In this document: one piece after another, positions 26,924 to 35,425 of the stretch
Layout of the letters: each line of letters opens with the position of its first letter
How positions within the stretch are numbered: the first letter of the stretch is position 1
Source: Allocatelliglobosispora scoriae
GTDB taxonomy: Bacteria > Actinomycetota > Actinomycetes > Mycobacteriales > Micromonosporaceae
Reading direction: 5' to 3'
Assembly: GCF_014204945.1 (NCBI RefSeq)
Contig: NZ_JACHMN010000002.1
Coordinates: forward strand, 1,750,503 to 1,814,502
DNA length: 64,000 nucleotides
The notes under the pieces: generated by a model
Seen by the model: the letters and a program-made list of their open reading frames with translations, nothing else
What the model was told of the DNA's origin: nothing
Database searches by the model: none
Translations under genes and position numbers: made by a program

Positions 26924-28225
26924 GTGCGAGAGGCCCTGCGCGGGCTCACGACGAGAGGACGGGCGTTCCTCGGCGCGGCGGGTGCCGCCGCGCTCGCCTC
27001 GCTCGTCCTGGGCGAACGTGACCTCTTCCGCGTCGCCGTGCTCCTCTTCGCCCTCCCGATGCTCGCAGCGGCCTACGTCGGGCGCTCCCGATACAAGCTC
27101 GCCTGCAGCCGCAACCTCGACCCGCACCGGGTCCCGGTCGGATCGACCGCGCGAGTCGTGCTGCGCCTGCAGAACCTCTCCCGGCTGCCCACCGGCACGA
27201 TGCTGCTGGAGGACCGGCTCCCCTACGCGCTGGGCAGCCGTCCCCGGCTGGTGCTGGAGCGGCTCGGACCGCACCAGTCGTCGAGCGTGGCCTACACGGT
27301 GCGCGCGGACGCGCGGGGGCGCTATGACGTCGGACCGCTCTCGATCCGGCTCACCGACCCGTTCGGGCTCTGCGAGCTGACCCGCTCGTTCCCCAGCACC
27401 GACAACCTCGTGGTGATCCCGCAGGTCGTGCCGTTGCCGACGGTTCGCCTCGCGGGCGAGTTCGCCGGTTCCGGCGACAGCCGGGCCCGCTCCGTCTCCA
27501 CCCACGGTGAGGACGACGCCGCGACCCGCGAATACCGCCACGGCGACGACCTGCGCCGGGTGCACTGGCGCTCGACGGCCCGCGTCGGCGAGCTGATGGT
27601 CCGCCGCGAGGAGCAGCCCTGGGAGAGCCGCGCCACGGTCGTGCTCGACATGCGCTCCGTCGCGCACCGCGGTGAGGGGCCCGCGGCCAGCTTCGAATGG
27701 GCGGTCGCCGCGGCCGCCAGCATCTCCCGGCACCTGCGTGAGGCCGGTTACCGGGTCCGCCTGGTGGCGGGCTCGCAGATCGACATCGACGCCAACGACG
27801 CCTCCGGCGACGTGCTGCTGCTCGACCACCTCGCCGAGGTGAAAGCCAGCCCGCGTTTCGACATCGCCACCCTGGTGGAGCAGGTCCGGCGACGCGGCGA
27901 CGGCGGCCTCGTCATCGCCGTGCTGGGCCAGATCTCCCCCGCCGAGGCGCAGATGCTCGCGGCGGTCCGGGGCAACGGCGCCACCTGCATCGCCTTCCTC
28001 CTCGACACCTCCACCTGGCTCAACCTGCCCGCGCAGCACCGCGAGTCGGCGGAGCGCGAGCAGGCGGCCTCCGCCCTCGCGCTGATGCACACGGGCTGGC
28101 GGGTCGTCTCGGTCGCGCACGGTGCGCGGCTGGCGACGCTGTGGCCGCAGGCCGGTCGCGGGTCGGCAGGATTCGCCTGGCGGGCCGCGCTCGCCGAGAC
28201 AGCCATGACCGGAGGCATGCGATGA
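26924..28225 (+). CDS. DUF58 domain-containing membrane protein
   Basis: 433 aa from GTG 26924, one base after the moxR stop. Two hydrophobic segments (about 14-50) anchor it. The DUF58 hallmark REYRHGDDLRRVHWRSTAR lies mid-protein, followed by a vWA-like fold with VVLDMRS. DUF58 proteins are the usual substrates of MoxR ATPases. The job of this trio is not established, though links to cell-envelope stress have been suggested in other bacteria. The stop overlaps the next ATG (ATGA). Confidence 0.88.
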   Translation: MREALRGLTTRGRAFLGAAGAAALASLVLGERDLFRVAVLLFALPMLAAAYVGRSRYKLACSRNLDPHRVPVGSTARVVLRLQNLSRLPTGTMLLEDRLPYALGSRPRLVLERLGPHQSSSVAYTVRADARGRYDVGPLSIRLTDPFGLCELTRSFPSTDNLVVIPQVVPLPTVRLAGEFAGSGDSRARSVSTHGEDDAATREYRHGDDLRRVHWRSTARVGELMVRREEQPWESRATVVLDMRSVAHRGEGPAASFEWAVAAAASISRHLREAGYRVRLVAGSQIDIDANDASGDVLLLDHLAEVKASPRFDIATLVEQVRRRGDGGLVIAVLGQISPAEAQMLAAVRGNGATCIAFLLDTSTWLNLPAQHRESAEREQAASALALMHTGWRVVSVAHGARLATLWPQAGRGSAGFAWRAALAETAMTGGMR

Positions 28226-30702
28226 CGACACGGCGGCATCTCGGCTTCGTCGCGGCGGGCGCCACGCTGATGGCGTCCTTCCCGCTCTCCCTCATCTTCG
28301 AGCAGTGGACCTGGGCGTTCTTCGCGCTGATCGTCGTCGGCATGGTCGCCGGCGGCGCGCTGATCGCCCGGACGCTGCGGGCACGGCCGCTCTTCCAGGC
28401 CGGTGCCATGGTGCTCGGCCTGCTCATCTCGCTCACCTGGCTCTTCCCCAACGGGTCGGCGCTGCTCGGGCTGGTGCCGATGCCGGACACGTTCGTGTAC
28501 TTCGCCCACCTGCTCACGCAGGCCGGCACCGAGATGCGCGAGAACGCCCCGCCGGTGCACGACCTGGACGGGCTGCTCTTCCTCTGCGTGCTCGGCGTCG
28601 GACTGGTCGCGGTCATCACCGACCTCGTCGCGGTCACGCTGCGCCGGCCGGCCCTCGCGGGCCTGCCGATGCTCGCGATCTACTCCGTGCCGGTCGCGGT
28701 CTACAGCGAGTCCATCCCGGTGCTGCCGTTCATCGTCGGCGCCGTCGGGTTCCTCTGGCTGCTGGTCAGCGACTCCGTCGATCGCGTACGCCGGTTCGGC
28801 CGCCGCTTCACCGGCGAGGGCCGCGATGTCGACGTGTGGGAGCCGTCTCCGCTCGCCTCGGCGGGACGGCGACTGGCGATCGTCGGCGTGGTCACCGCGA
28901 TCCTGCTGCCGATGGCGATGCCGACCTTCGGCGGCGGCTGGTTCGGCGAGGGCGTGGGCAGCGGTGACGGCGAGGGCGGCGGGCCCGGCCGGGGCGGCGG
29001 GCCCGGCTCGGTCAACCTCTTCGCTGAGCTCTCCGGCCGCCTCAACCAGATCGAGGTTCAGGATCTGGCCCGGGTCACCACCAACGACCCGTCTCCCTAT
29101 TACCTGCGCTTCGGCATCGCCGACGAGCTCACCGACAACGGCTTCAAGACCCGCACGCCGAGCGGCCAGCAGATCGGCGGCGCCAACCTGCCCAACCCGC
29201 TCGACCGGGAGCAGCGCCAGGGTGTCGAGCGGCGGCAGTTCCAGGCCAAGGTCGAGATCACCGGCAACTTCAACATGCCGATGCTGCCCGTCTACGCCGA
29301 GCCGATCTCGACGAAGCAGATCGATTCGAGCTGGTCCTACGACCCCAACATGGGCATCGTCTTCTCGACGCGGTCCCGGTCGACCAACAAGCGCTACGAG
29401 TTCGATTTCGTCCGCTCGACCTACACCGCCGACGCCCTGCGTACGGCGCAGCAGCTCAGCGTCGACAGCTCCATCCGGCGGCAGTTCGCGCACGTGCCGG
29501 TGGTCCCCGAGGTCAAGCAGCAGGCCGACAAGCTGGTCACCGCGGACATGACGCAGTACGACAAGGTCCGCGCGATCTTCGACTTCTTCTCCTCGAAGAA
29601 CGGCTTCCGCTACGACACCACGACGGTCGCGGGCACCTCCGGCAACAAGATGGTGGACTTCCTGAAGGCGCGGGTCGGTTTCTGCGAGCAGTACGCGGCC
29701 GCGCTGGCCTGGATGATCCGCTCGGTCAACATCCCGGCGCGGGTGGCGTTCGGCTTCACCCGGGGCAACAACCCCACCCAGAACGGCGTCTACACCCTCA
29801 CCAACCACAACCTGCACGCCTGGACCGAGGTCTACTTCGACGGCTTCGGCTGGGTCCCGTTCGACGCCACCCCGGCGTCGAACGTCGCGGGTTCGGTGAG
29901 CCCGCCGTGGGCCCCCGACGTCAACGCCCCCACCCCGAGCGACGGCCCGACCGACCCGGGCGCTTCGATCGACCCCAACGAGGACCTGCCCGGCGCCGGG
30001 CCCCGTCCCGATCGCAACCCCAACGACCTCGACGGCGAGCTGGGCGGCGACGCGGCGGCGAAGGCACCCGTGTGGCCCTGGTATGTCCTGGGCGGCGTGA
30101 TCCTGCTGCTGCTCTTCCTGATCAGCCCCGCCATCCGGCGTACCCTGCTGCGTCGCCGGCGGTCGGCGGCGGTCGCGGAGCTCGGCGACGCCACGGAGCC
30201 GCTGCTCACCCGGGACGGCTCACCGGCCGCACCGGGGGTGGAGATCTTCGTCGGCGGCGACGAGGTGACTCTCGGCAACTACCGGCGACGGGCTCACGCG
30301 GCCTGGGACGAGCTGATGGACACGCTCGTCGACTTCCGGGTCGAGGTGGACCGGTCCGACACACCGCGCATGGTGGCGGCGCGCCTCATCGAGGAGCAGG
30401 TGCTCGGCGAGACCGCGGCATCGGCGGCGAAGCTGCTGGCCTGGGCGGAGGAGCGGGCCCGCTATGCCCTGACACCGCTCGCACCGGTCGGGCTCTCCGA
30501 CGCGCTCATCGTCGTCCGCCGGACGCTCTCGGAGAGCGCGACCAGGCAGACCAGGATGGTGGCCTTCCTCGCGCCGCCGTCGGTGGTCGGGCGCTGGCGC
30601 ACGTCGTTCCTGAACTCCTCGACCGGTGTGATCACCGGCATCGGCCGGTTCCGGGACCTGCTGGTGCGTTACCTGAGCCCGCGAAGGCTCCTGTCCCGCT
30701 GA
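28222..30702 (+). CDS. TgpA-like transglutaminase membrane protein
   Basis: 826 aa. An N-terminal DUF3488-type block with about six membrane helices leads to a Gly-rich outer linker (GGGPGRGGGPG near 250-260). A transglutaminase-like domain follows, with the triad Cys in GFCEQYAAAL (about 487), His in HNLHAWTEV (about 531) and Asp in PFDATP (about 548). A further helix (about 613-635) and a cytoplasmic DUF4129-type tail end the protein. It is the third gene of the MoxR-DUF58 operon. The thiol domain faces outside and may act as a protease or crosslinker on envelope proteins. Confidence 0.9.
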   Translation: MTTRRHLGFVAAGATLMASFPLSLIFEQWTWAFFALIVVGMVAGGALIARTLRARPLFQAGAMVLGLLISLTWLFPNGSALLGLVPMPDTFVYFAHLLTQAGTEMRENAPPVHDLDGLLFLCVLGVGLVAVITDLVAVTLRRPALAGLPMLAIYSVPVAVYSESIPVLPFIVGAVGFLWLLVSDSVDRVRRFGRRFTGEGRDVDVWEPSPLASAGRRLAIVGVVTAILLPMAMPTFGGGWFGEGVGSGDGEGGGPGRGGGPGSVNLFAELSGRLNQIEVQDLARVTTNDPSPYYLRFGIADELTDNGFKTRTPSGQQIGGANLPNPLDREQRQGVERRQFQAKVEITGNFNMPMLPVYAEPISTKQIDSSWSYDPNMGIVFSTRSRSTNKRYEFDFVRSTYTADALRTAQQLSVDSSIRRQFAHVPVVPEVKQQADKLVTADMTQYDKVRAIFDFFSSKNGFRYDTTTVAGTSGNKMVDFLKARVGFCEQYAAALAWMIRSVNIPARVAFGFTRGNNPTQNGVYTLTNHNLHAWTEVYFDGFGWVPFDATPASNVAGSVSPPWAPDVNAPTPSDGPTDPGASIDPNEDLPGAGPRPDRNPNDLDGELGGDAAAKAPVWPWYVLGGVILLLLFLISPAIRRTLLRRRRSAAVAELGDATEPLLTRDGSPAAPGVEIFVGGDEVTLGNYRRRAHAAWDELMDTLVDFRVEVDRSDTPRMVAARLIEEQVLGETAASAAKLLAWAEERARYALTPLAPVGLSDALIVVRRTLSESATRQTRMVAFLAPPSVVGRWRTSFLNSSTGVITGIGRFRDLLVRYLSPRRLLSR

Positions 30703-30717
30703 TCACACGGCGTACAG

Positions 30718-30757
30718 CATGGAGAGGAGGGCCGGATCACCGGCCCTCCTCTCCATG
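30718..30757. terminator. 18-bp-stem bidirectional terminator
   Basis: A perfect inverted repeat CATGGAGAGGAGGGCCGG / complement with an ATCA loop, between the convergent transglutaminase and DUF3040 genes. There is no T-run, as is common for actinobacterial terminators. Confidence 0.8.
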
Positions 30758-30766
30758 TGTGGAGTC

Positions 30767-31150
30767 TTAACGGCTCTCGGGGCGATCTCGCCATCGCGCT
30801 TCGAGCCTTGCGATGAAGCCCCCGCTGCTGCGCTGGCCGGTCTGGCGGCTGGCGGTGCCGTCGACCGCGCGCAGTTCGTTGCCCTGGGCGCGGCGCCTGG
30901 ATTGGATCGCGAACCCGGAGGCAAGCATCATGATCACAAATCCGGCGACGCCCAGCAGTGTGTTGTCCCGCACCGCGCCGAGGACGACCACCCCCAGGCC
31001 GGCGAGCACCACGACACCGGCGACGACCATCCGTCGCCGCGCGTGGAACCGCGGGTCTGTGCTGCGCACGGCTGAGGCGAACTTCGGGTCCTCGGCGAGC
31101 GACTTCTCGATCTGCTCGAACAGTCGCTGCTCGTGCTCGGAGAGCGGCAC
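30767..31150 (-). CDS. DUF3040 family membrane protein
   Basis: 127 aa from GTG 31150, preceded by GGAGGAG; the frame can be read further upstream but the family begins at the motif PLSEHEQRLFEQIE seen here. A short amphipathic N-terminal helix (SLAEDPKFA) is followed by two membrane helices (about 42-60 and 66-84). A basic Gln/Arg tail completes the typical DUF3040 layout. The family is near-universal in actinobacteria and its function is unknown; it is often near dinB, as here. Confidence 0.88.
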   Translation of the reverse strand: MPLSEHEQRLFEQIEKSLAEDPKFASAVRSTDPRFHARRRMVVAGVVVLAGLGVVVLGAVRDNTLLGVAGFVIMMLASGFAIQSRRRAQGNELRAVDGTASRQTGQRSSGGFIARLEARWRDRPESR

Positions 31151-31329
31151 TCTTACTCCTCCCCGGTACGACACTTACACAGCCGGTCGGCTGCTTCTCA
31201 TTAGTCTACGAGTGTGACAAGCAGTCGGAAAGCGCGAAGCTGTGTTTCCCGCTGCGATGAGTTTCGGCATGGGCACTCCGCGTCAGCATTCGAGCCCGTC
31301 CGGCCCGGCTGAAATCACGAAAGACCAGG

Positions 31330-32565
31330 TCACCGGCTTTCCTCCCGGCCGAGCAGGCTCGCCGGCCGGATGGCCGATCGGCCATAGCGAGCCGACGCGG
31401 CATCCACCGCCGCCTCCGCCTCCCGCCAGCCCCGCTCCGGCTCGCCGAGAAAGAGCTGCCGCACCTGGTCATCGGCGTCGCCGAGGCCCTCGACCCGCAC
31501 CCCGATCAGCCGGATCCGCTCGGTCGTCTGCAGCGCCTCGAAGAGCGACCAGCCCGTCTCGAAGATCTCCCGGGTGACGTCGGTGGGCGCGGGGAGCGTG
31601 CGGGAGCGGTTGATCGTGTGGAAGTCCGAGTAGCGCACCTTCACGGCGATCGTGCGCCCCGACTGCCCGGCCTTGCGCAGCCGGGCACCGACCGTGCCGG
31701 AGAGCGCGAGCAGGGTCTGCCGGATCTTCACCGGGTCGGTCACGTCGACGGGGAAGGTGACCTCCGCACCGATCGACTTCTCCTCCCGGCGGGTGTCGAC
31801 CACCCGGGGGTCGCGGCCCCACGCCAGCTCCTGCAGGTGCGCGGCGGCGGCCTGGCCGACGGCCGAACGCAGCAGACCGATGGGAGCCTGCGCGACATCG
31901 CCCACGAAACGCAGGCCGAAGCGCCGGAGCTGCTCGGCGGAGCGCTCGCCGACACCCCAGAGCGCCGTGATCGGCAGTGGGTGGAGGAACTCCAGCACCC
32001 GCTCCACCGGAATGACCAGCAGACCGTCGGGTTTGGACCGGGTGGAGGCGAGCTTGGCGACGAACTTCGTCGGCGCGACCCCGACCGAGCAGGTGAGCCG
32101 CTGCTCGTGCTGGATGCGGCGGCGCAGCTCCACGGCGATGGCGGCGGGTCGGCCGAACAGGCGCTCGGCCCCGGCGACGTCGAGGAACGCCTCGTCCACC
32201 GAGAGCGGCTCCACCAGGGGCGTCACGTCGGCGAAGATCGCCATCACCGCCCGCGACGCCTCCTGGTAGGCGGTGAAGTCGGGCGGGAGGACGATCGCCT
32301 GCGGGCAGAGCCCTCGGGCCCTCGCCATCGGCATGGCGCTGCGCACCCCGAAGGCCCGGGCCTCGTAACTCGCGGCGGAGACGACGCCGCGCAGCCCCGT
32401 GCCGCCGACGATGACCGGCTTGCCGCGCAGCTCAGGACGGGCCCGCACCTCCACCGAGGCGAAGAACGCGTCCATGTCGACGTGCAGGATGTGGCAGCCG
32501 GAGTCGTCGCCATCGGGTCCGAATGACCCGGTGTCGCCCCGCTCGGCCTCGCTGCTGCGTCCCAC
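31330..32565 (-). CDS. dinB: DNA polymerase IV
   Basis: 411 aa from GTG 32565. Y-family translesion polymerase with intact catalytic acids (HVDMDAFFASVE; PLSVDEAFLDV), the fingers/palm signature SYEARAFGVRSAMP, thumb and little-finger domains. I saw no SOS box before it, unlike the imu genes at 40-46 kb. The open frame continues upstream through the palindromic repeat at 32612-32677, but those extra residues are not Pol IV-like. A beta-clamp motif near the end (QVRQLFL) fits QxxLF. Confidence 0.94.
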   Translation of the reverse strand: MGRSSEAERGDTGSFGPDGDDSGCHILHVDMDAFFASVEVRARPELRGKPVIVGGTGLRGVVSAASYEARAFGVRSAMPMARARGLCPQAIVLPPDFTAYQEASRAVMAIFADVTPLVEPLSVDEAFLDVAGAERLFGRPAAIAVELRRRIQHEQRLTCSVGVAPTKFVAKLASTRSKPDGLLVIPVERVLEFLHPLPITALWGVGERSAEQLRRFGLRFVGDVAQAPIGLLRSAVGQAAAAHLQELAWGRDPRVVDTRREEKSIGAEVTFPVDVTDPVKIRQTLLALSGTVGARLRKAGQSGRTIAVKVRYSDFHTINRSRTLPAPTDVTREIFETGWSLFEALQTTERIRLIGVRVEGLGDADDQVRQLFLGEPERGWREAEAAVDAASARYGRSAIRPASLLGREESR

Positions 32566-32611
32566 GCCGCCACGGTAACCCCCACCACCGACGTTCCCGT
32601 GCCGACCCCGT

Positions 32612-32677
32612 GTCACGTTTTGCAGCAAAGCGTGGCCATTTCGCTGCGCGAAGCCACGCTTTGCTGCAAAACGTGAC
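32612..32677. repeat. TGCAGCAAAG palindrome family, copy C
   Basis: Perfect 25-bp arms (32612-32636, 32653-32677) with the ATTTCG-type loop, located after the phosphodiesterase gene and before dinB (both on the minus strand). Confidence 0.9.
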
Positions 32678-32683
32678 GGGGGG

Positions 32684-32752
32684 GGCAGCGCGCCGCGCGA
32701 AACGTGACACGGTGGCAGCGCCGCGCGAAACATGACGGGGTGGCAGCGGGAC
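32684..32752. repeat. short tandem remnants beside palindrome copy C
   Basis: GGCAGCG...CGCGCGAAACRTGACRSGGT is repeated about 2.5 times at a period near 28-30 bp. Each unit carries an AAACGTGAC-like end similar to the outer arm of the adjacent palindrome. It looks like partial duplication of the element edge. Confidence 0.6.
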
Positions 32753-32772
32753 GCGCGGACGGACCAGCGAGG

Positions 32773-33918
32773 TCAGCTGGTGATGGTGATCAGGGGGATC
32801 GTCATCTCGGCCTCGGTGAGGGCGCCGTGGAACGCGACCAGCCGGGCGATCTCGGCCGGCTCCCGCTCGGTGGCGAGGATCGCCCAGTCGTCGGCGCAGA
32901 TCACGACGAGATCGCCGATCCGGTCCCGGTGCGCGGCCGGGACCGGCCCGAAGAGTCCCTCGTCGATCGCTTCGTCCCGGGTGAGCACCCAGCCCGCCGC
33001 GCCGAGCACCCCGCGCCACGCGTCGGCGACGTCGGCGGTGGCGCCGGGCAGGGTGTGCAGGTAGCGGACCCGGGGCTCGCCCGCCGCCACCCGCAGACCG
33101 GCGCGCAGGCGGGGATCGGTGTCGAGGTCGATCCGCCGGTCCGCCGGCACGTCGAGCTGGCCGTGATCGGCCGTGATGACCAGTGCCGTGCCATAGGGCA
33201 GGCCCTCGACGAGCGCCGTCACCAGCCGGTCGACCCCGACGGCGGCATCCCACCACCGCATCGACGTGATGCCGTGGCGGTGACCCGCCTGGTCGAGATC
33301 TGAGTGGTACCCGTAGACGACGGCCGGTCCCGGTGTCCGCGCGATCGTCGCCAACAATTCGGCCGCGAGGGCGTCGGCGCCGCTCGCGCCCCGATAACCG
33401 GAGACGCCGGTGCTGACCCGGGTGAGGCCGCTCGACGCGAACTCGGGGTAGTTGACGATGGCCGTGTTGACCCCCGCCCGCCCGGCGGCGCGGAAGAGCA
33501 CCTCGACCGGCTGCCACAGCTCCGGCACCGGATCGTCCGGCCAGTGCGTGTGGACGAGGATCCGGTCGGTGCCGGGCACGTTGACGGTGAAGCCCAGGAC
33601 GCCGTGCTCGCCGGGGCGGGCGCCCGTGCCGAGGCTGACCAGGCTCGTCGGGGTGGTGGACGGGAAGCCGGTCGTCATCGGCCGGGCCGCACCGAGCCCA
33701 CCGGCGGTGATCGCGTGCAGGGTCGGCGTCCGGATCGGGTCCTCCGGCAGGTTGTGCCAGCCCATGCCGTCGACGAGCAGCACGATGACCTTGTCCATCC
33801 CGGCGAGCGTGCCGGTGAGGCCGAGCGGGTCGCGCTGCCCCGCCACACCGAGCGCGGCGAGCACGCTGGGCATCAGGTCGGCGAGGCTACCGTCACCGTA
33901 CGCCGGGCGGGTCCACAT
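32773..33918 (-). CDS. alkaline phosphatase-superfamily phosphodiesterase / nucleotide pyrophosphatase
   Basis: 381 aa from ATG 33918 (TTG 33927, overlapping the previous stop, is the alternative). It shows the superfamily metal and nucleophile motifs: VLLVDGMGW, FPSTTPTSL with the likely Thr nucleophile, YHSDLDQAGH, and ITADHGQLDV. No signal peptide or membrane segment is seen, so it is probably cytoplasmic. Type I phosphodiesterases of this group hydrolyse nucleotide or phospholipid phosphodiesters; the substrate is not evident. It follows the methyltransferase gene with 5 bp between stop and start. Confidence 0.85.
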   Translation of the reverse strand: MWTRPAYGDGSLADLMPSVLAALGVAGQRDPLGLTGTLAGMDKVIVLLVDGMGWHNLPEDPIRTPTLHAITAGGLGAARPMTTGFPSTTPTSLVSLGTGARPGEHGVLGFTVNVPGTDRILVHTHWPDDPVPELWQPVEVLFRAAGRAGVNTAIVNYPEFASSGLTRVSTGVSGYRGASGADALAAELLATIARTPGPAVVYGYHSDLDQAGHRHGITSMRWWDAAVGVDRLVTALVEGLPYGTALVITADHGQLDVPADRRIDLDTDPRLRAGLRVAAGEPRVRYLHTLPGATADVADAWRGVLGAAGWVLTRDEAIDEGLFGPVPAAHRDRIGDLVVICADDWAILATEREPAEIARLVAFHGALTEAEMTIPLITITS

Positions 33919-33923
33919 CGACG

Positions 33924-34634
33924 TCAAGCAGTCTTGCGGGCGAACAGGTGCAGTTGCGTGGCGATGTCGCGATAGGGGGCCAGCCCCGAGACCGCCAATT
34001 CGAACCGCAGCAGCCCCTCGGGATCGGCATCGGCGAGCGCGCCGGGGATGAGGTCGGCTATCACGCGTACCCCATGGAGCTTCTCGACGGTGAGCCCGGC
34101 GGACCGCAGCAGCTCCGCGGCGCTCTCGGCGTCGTAACGTCGCGGGGTGCCCTCGGCCTGGTCGAGGAGCTGCTCGGCGGCGTCGATCTGGCCGGCGACG
34201 GCCTTCGCCAGCACGGCGGCGGCCCGGTTGACGACGACGACACTCGCCGCGCCACCCGGCAGCAGGACCTGTGCGAGCGCCGCCGTGACCTTGGCGGGAT
34301 CGTCGACGACCTCCAGCACGGTGTGGCAGAGGACCAGGTCGACACTGGCCGGCTCGACGAGCTCGGCGAGCGAGTCGGCGTCGCCCTGCCGTGCGGTGAT
34401 GAGTCCGGCGACACCCGCCTCGGCGGCCCGGCGCTCGGCGGCGGCGAGCGCGTCCGGGCTCGGATCGATGACCGTGACCGAGTGACCGGCCCGGGCGAGC
34501 GGCACGGCGAACCCGCCGGTGCCGCCACCGACATCGACCACCCGCAGCGATCGACCGGTCCGGGCCATCTCCTCCCGGAGCGCCGCCCAGATCACCGCCT
34601 GCCGGGGTCCACCCCGAGTCTGTGTCCGCTCCAT
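33924..34634 (-). CDS. class I SAM-dependent methyltransferase
   Basis: 236 aa. The SAM-binding motif VVDVGGGTGGFAVPLA is at about 31-46, with an acidic motif II VTVIDPSPDAL, QGDADSL and a post-motif LCHTVLEVVDDP. A Rossmann methyltransferase of the UbiE/SmtA type with no membrane segment. The substrate cannot be told. It is probably in one transcript with the phosphodiesterase downstream. Confidence 0.85.
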   Translation of the reverse strand: MERTQTRGGPRQAVIWAALREEMARTGRSLRVVDVGGGTGGFAVPLARAGHSVTVIDPSPDALAAAERRAAEAGVAGLITARQGDADSLAELVEPASVDLVLCHTVLEVVDDPAKVTAALAQVLLPGGAASVVVVNRAAAVLAKAVAGQIDAAEQLLDQAEGTPRRYDAESAAELLRSAGLTVEKLHGVRVIADLIPGALADADPEGLLRFELAVSGLAPYRDIATQLHLFARKTA

Positions 34635-34680
34635 CCGGCCAGCCTAGATACCGAACCGGTCCGGCGCAGCCCCGGGGCGG

Positions 34681-35421
34681 TCAGGACCGTCCGGCCCTGC
34701 TCGGCAGGACCGTCAGCGCGTCGCCGTAGCGTGCCTGCAACTGGGCGACCTCGGCCGTGGTGAAGTCGCCGGTGAGCTGCACGCTGCAGCTCACCGGGTC
34801 GACGTTGACGCCGACGGCCATCTCCTTGGCCCGGGGCAGGAAGTTCTGCTCGGTGAGCTGGGCCTGCAGGCCGCGCAGCTCCCCGCCGGAGTAGCGGCAC
34901 GGCTGGAGCCGGAACTTCTCGCCCCGCACGAGCGCGGCGACCCGGGCCTGCCAGCTCTCCACGCTGATGGTCGGCGCGAACGCGATGACGAGCGTGCCGT
35001 CGCGGTCGGCGCCCACTCCGACGATCGACTCCTGATCGAGCCGGGCGAGCTCCGCGATGGCTCGGGCGCCGGGCGTGCCCTCGCCACCGGCGACCGGCGG
35101 CTTGCCCGCGACGACGACCACGACCACGTCACCGGTCTCGGCCCGGCTGCCCGCGACGGGCTCCAGCGCGACCACCGTGCCCGCGTTGGTGATGAGTTCG
35201 GGCGCGAAGCGCAGGATCGGTACGAGGAGCTGGGTCTGCAGGGCTGCGTCGGCCTCGTCGTAGCGCATGCCGACGAGGTCGGGCACGAAGCCGCGGACGA
35301 TCGTCGGACCGGGCAGCGCCTGCAGTGGCTCGGGCGAGCGGGAGCAGCCGACCGTGAACGCGACGGCCAGCACCGCCGTCAGGGCAGCGAACCGGCGCAG
35401 CGCGGCGGGGGCTGTCGGCAC
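34681..35421 (-). CDS. PASTA-domain lipoprotein
   Basis: 246 aa from GTG 35421. A signal sequence ends in TVGC, a plausible lipobox with Cys at about 26. A single PASTA repeat (VPDLVGMRYDEADAAL ... VVVVVAG, about 46-106) is followed by an unrecognised C-terminal domain with two Cys (PCRYSGGEL; VSCSVQL), possibly disulphide-bonded. PASTA modules bind muropeptides or beta-lactams; outside kinases and PBPs their role is unclear. The gene lies 4 bp after the protease gene, so the two secreted products are likely co-expressed. Confidence 0.82.
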   Translation of the reverse strand: MPTAPAALRRFAALTAVLAVAFTVGCSRSPEPLQALPGPTIVRGFVPDLVGMRYDEADAALQTQLLVPILRFAPELITNAGTVVALEPVAGSRAETGDVVVVVVAGKPPVAGGEGTPGARAIAELARLDQESIVGVGADRDGTLVIAFAPTISVESWQARVAALVRGEKFRLQPCRYSGGELRGLQAQLTEQNFLPRAKEMAVGVNVDPVSCSVQLTGDFTTAEVAQLQARYGDALTVLPSRAGRS

Positions 35422-35425
35422 GCGA

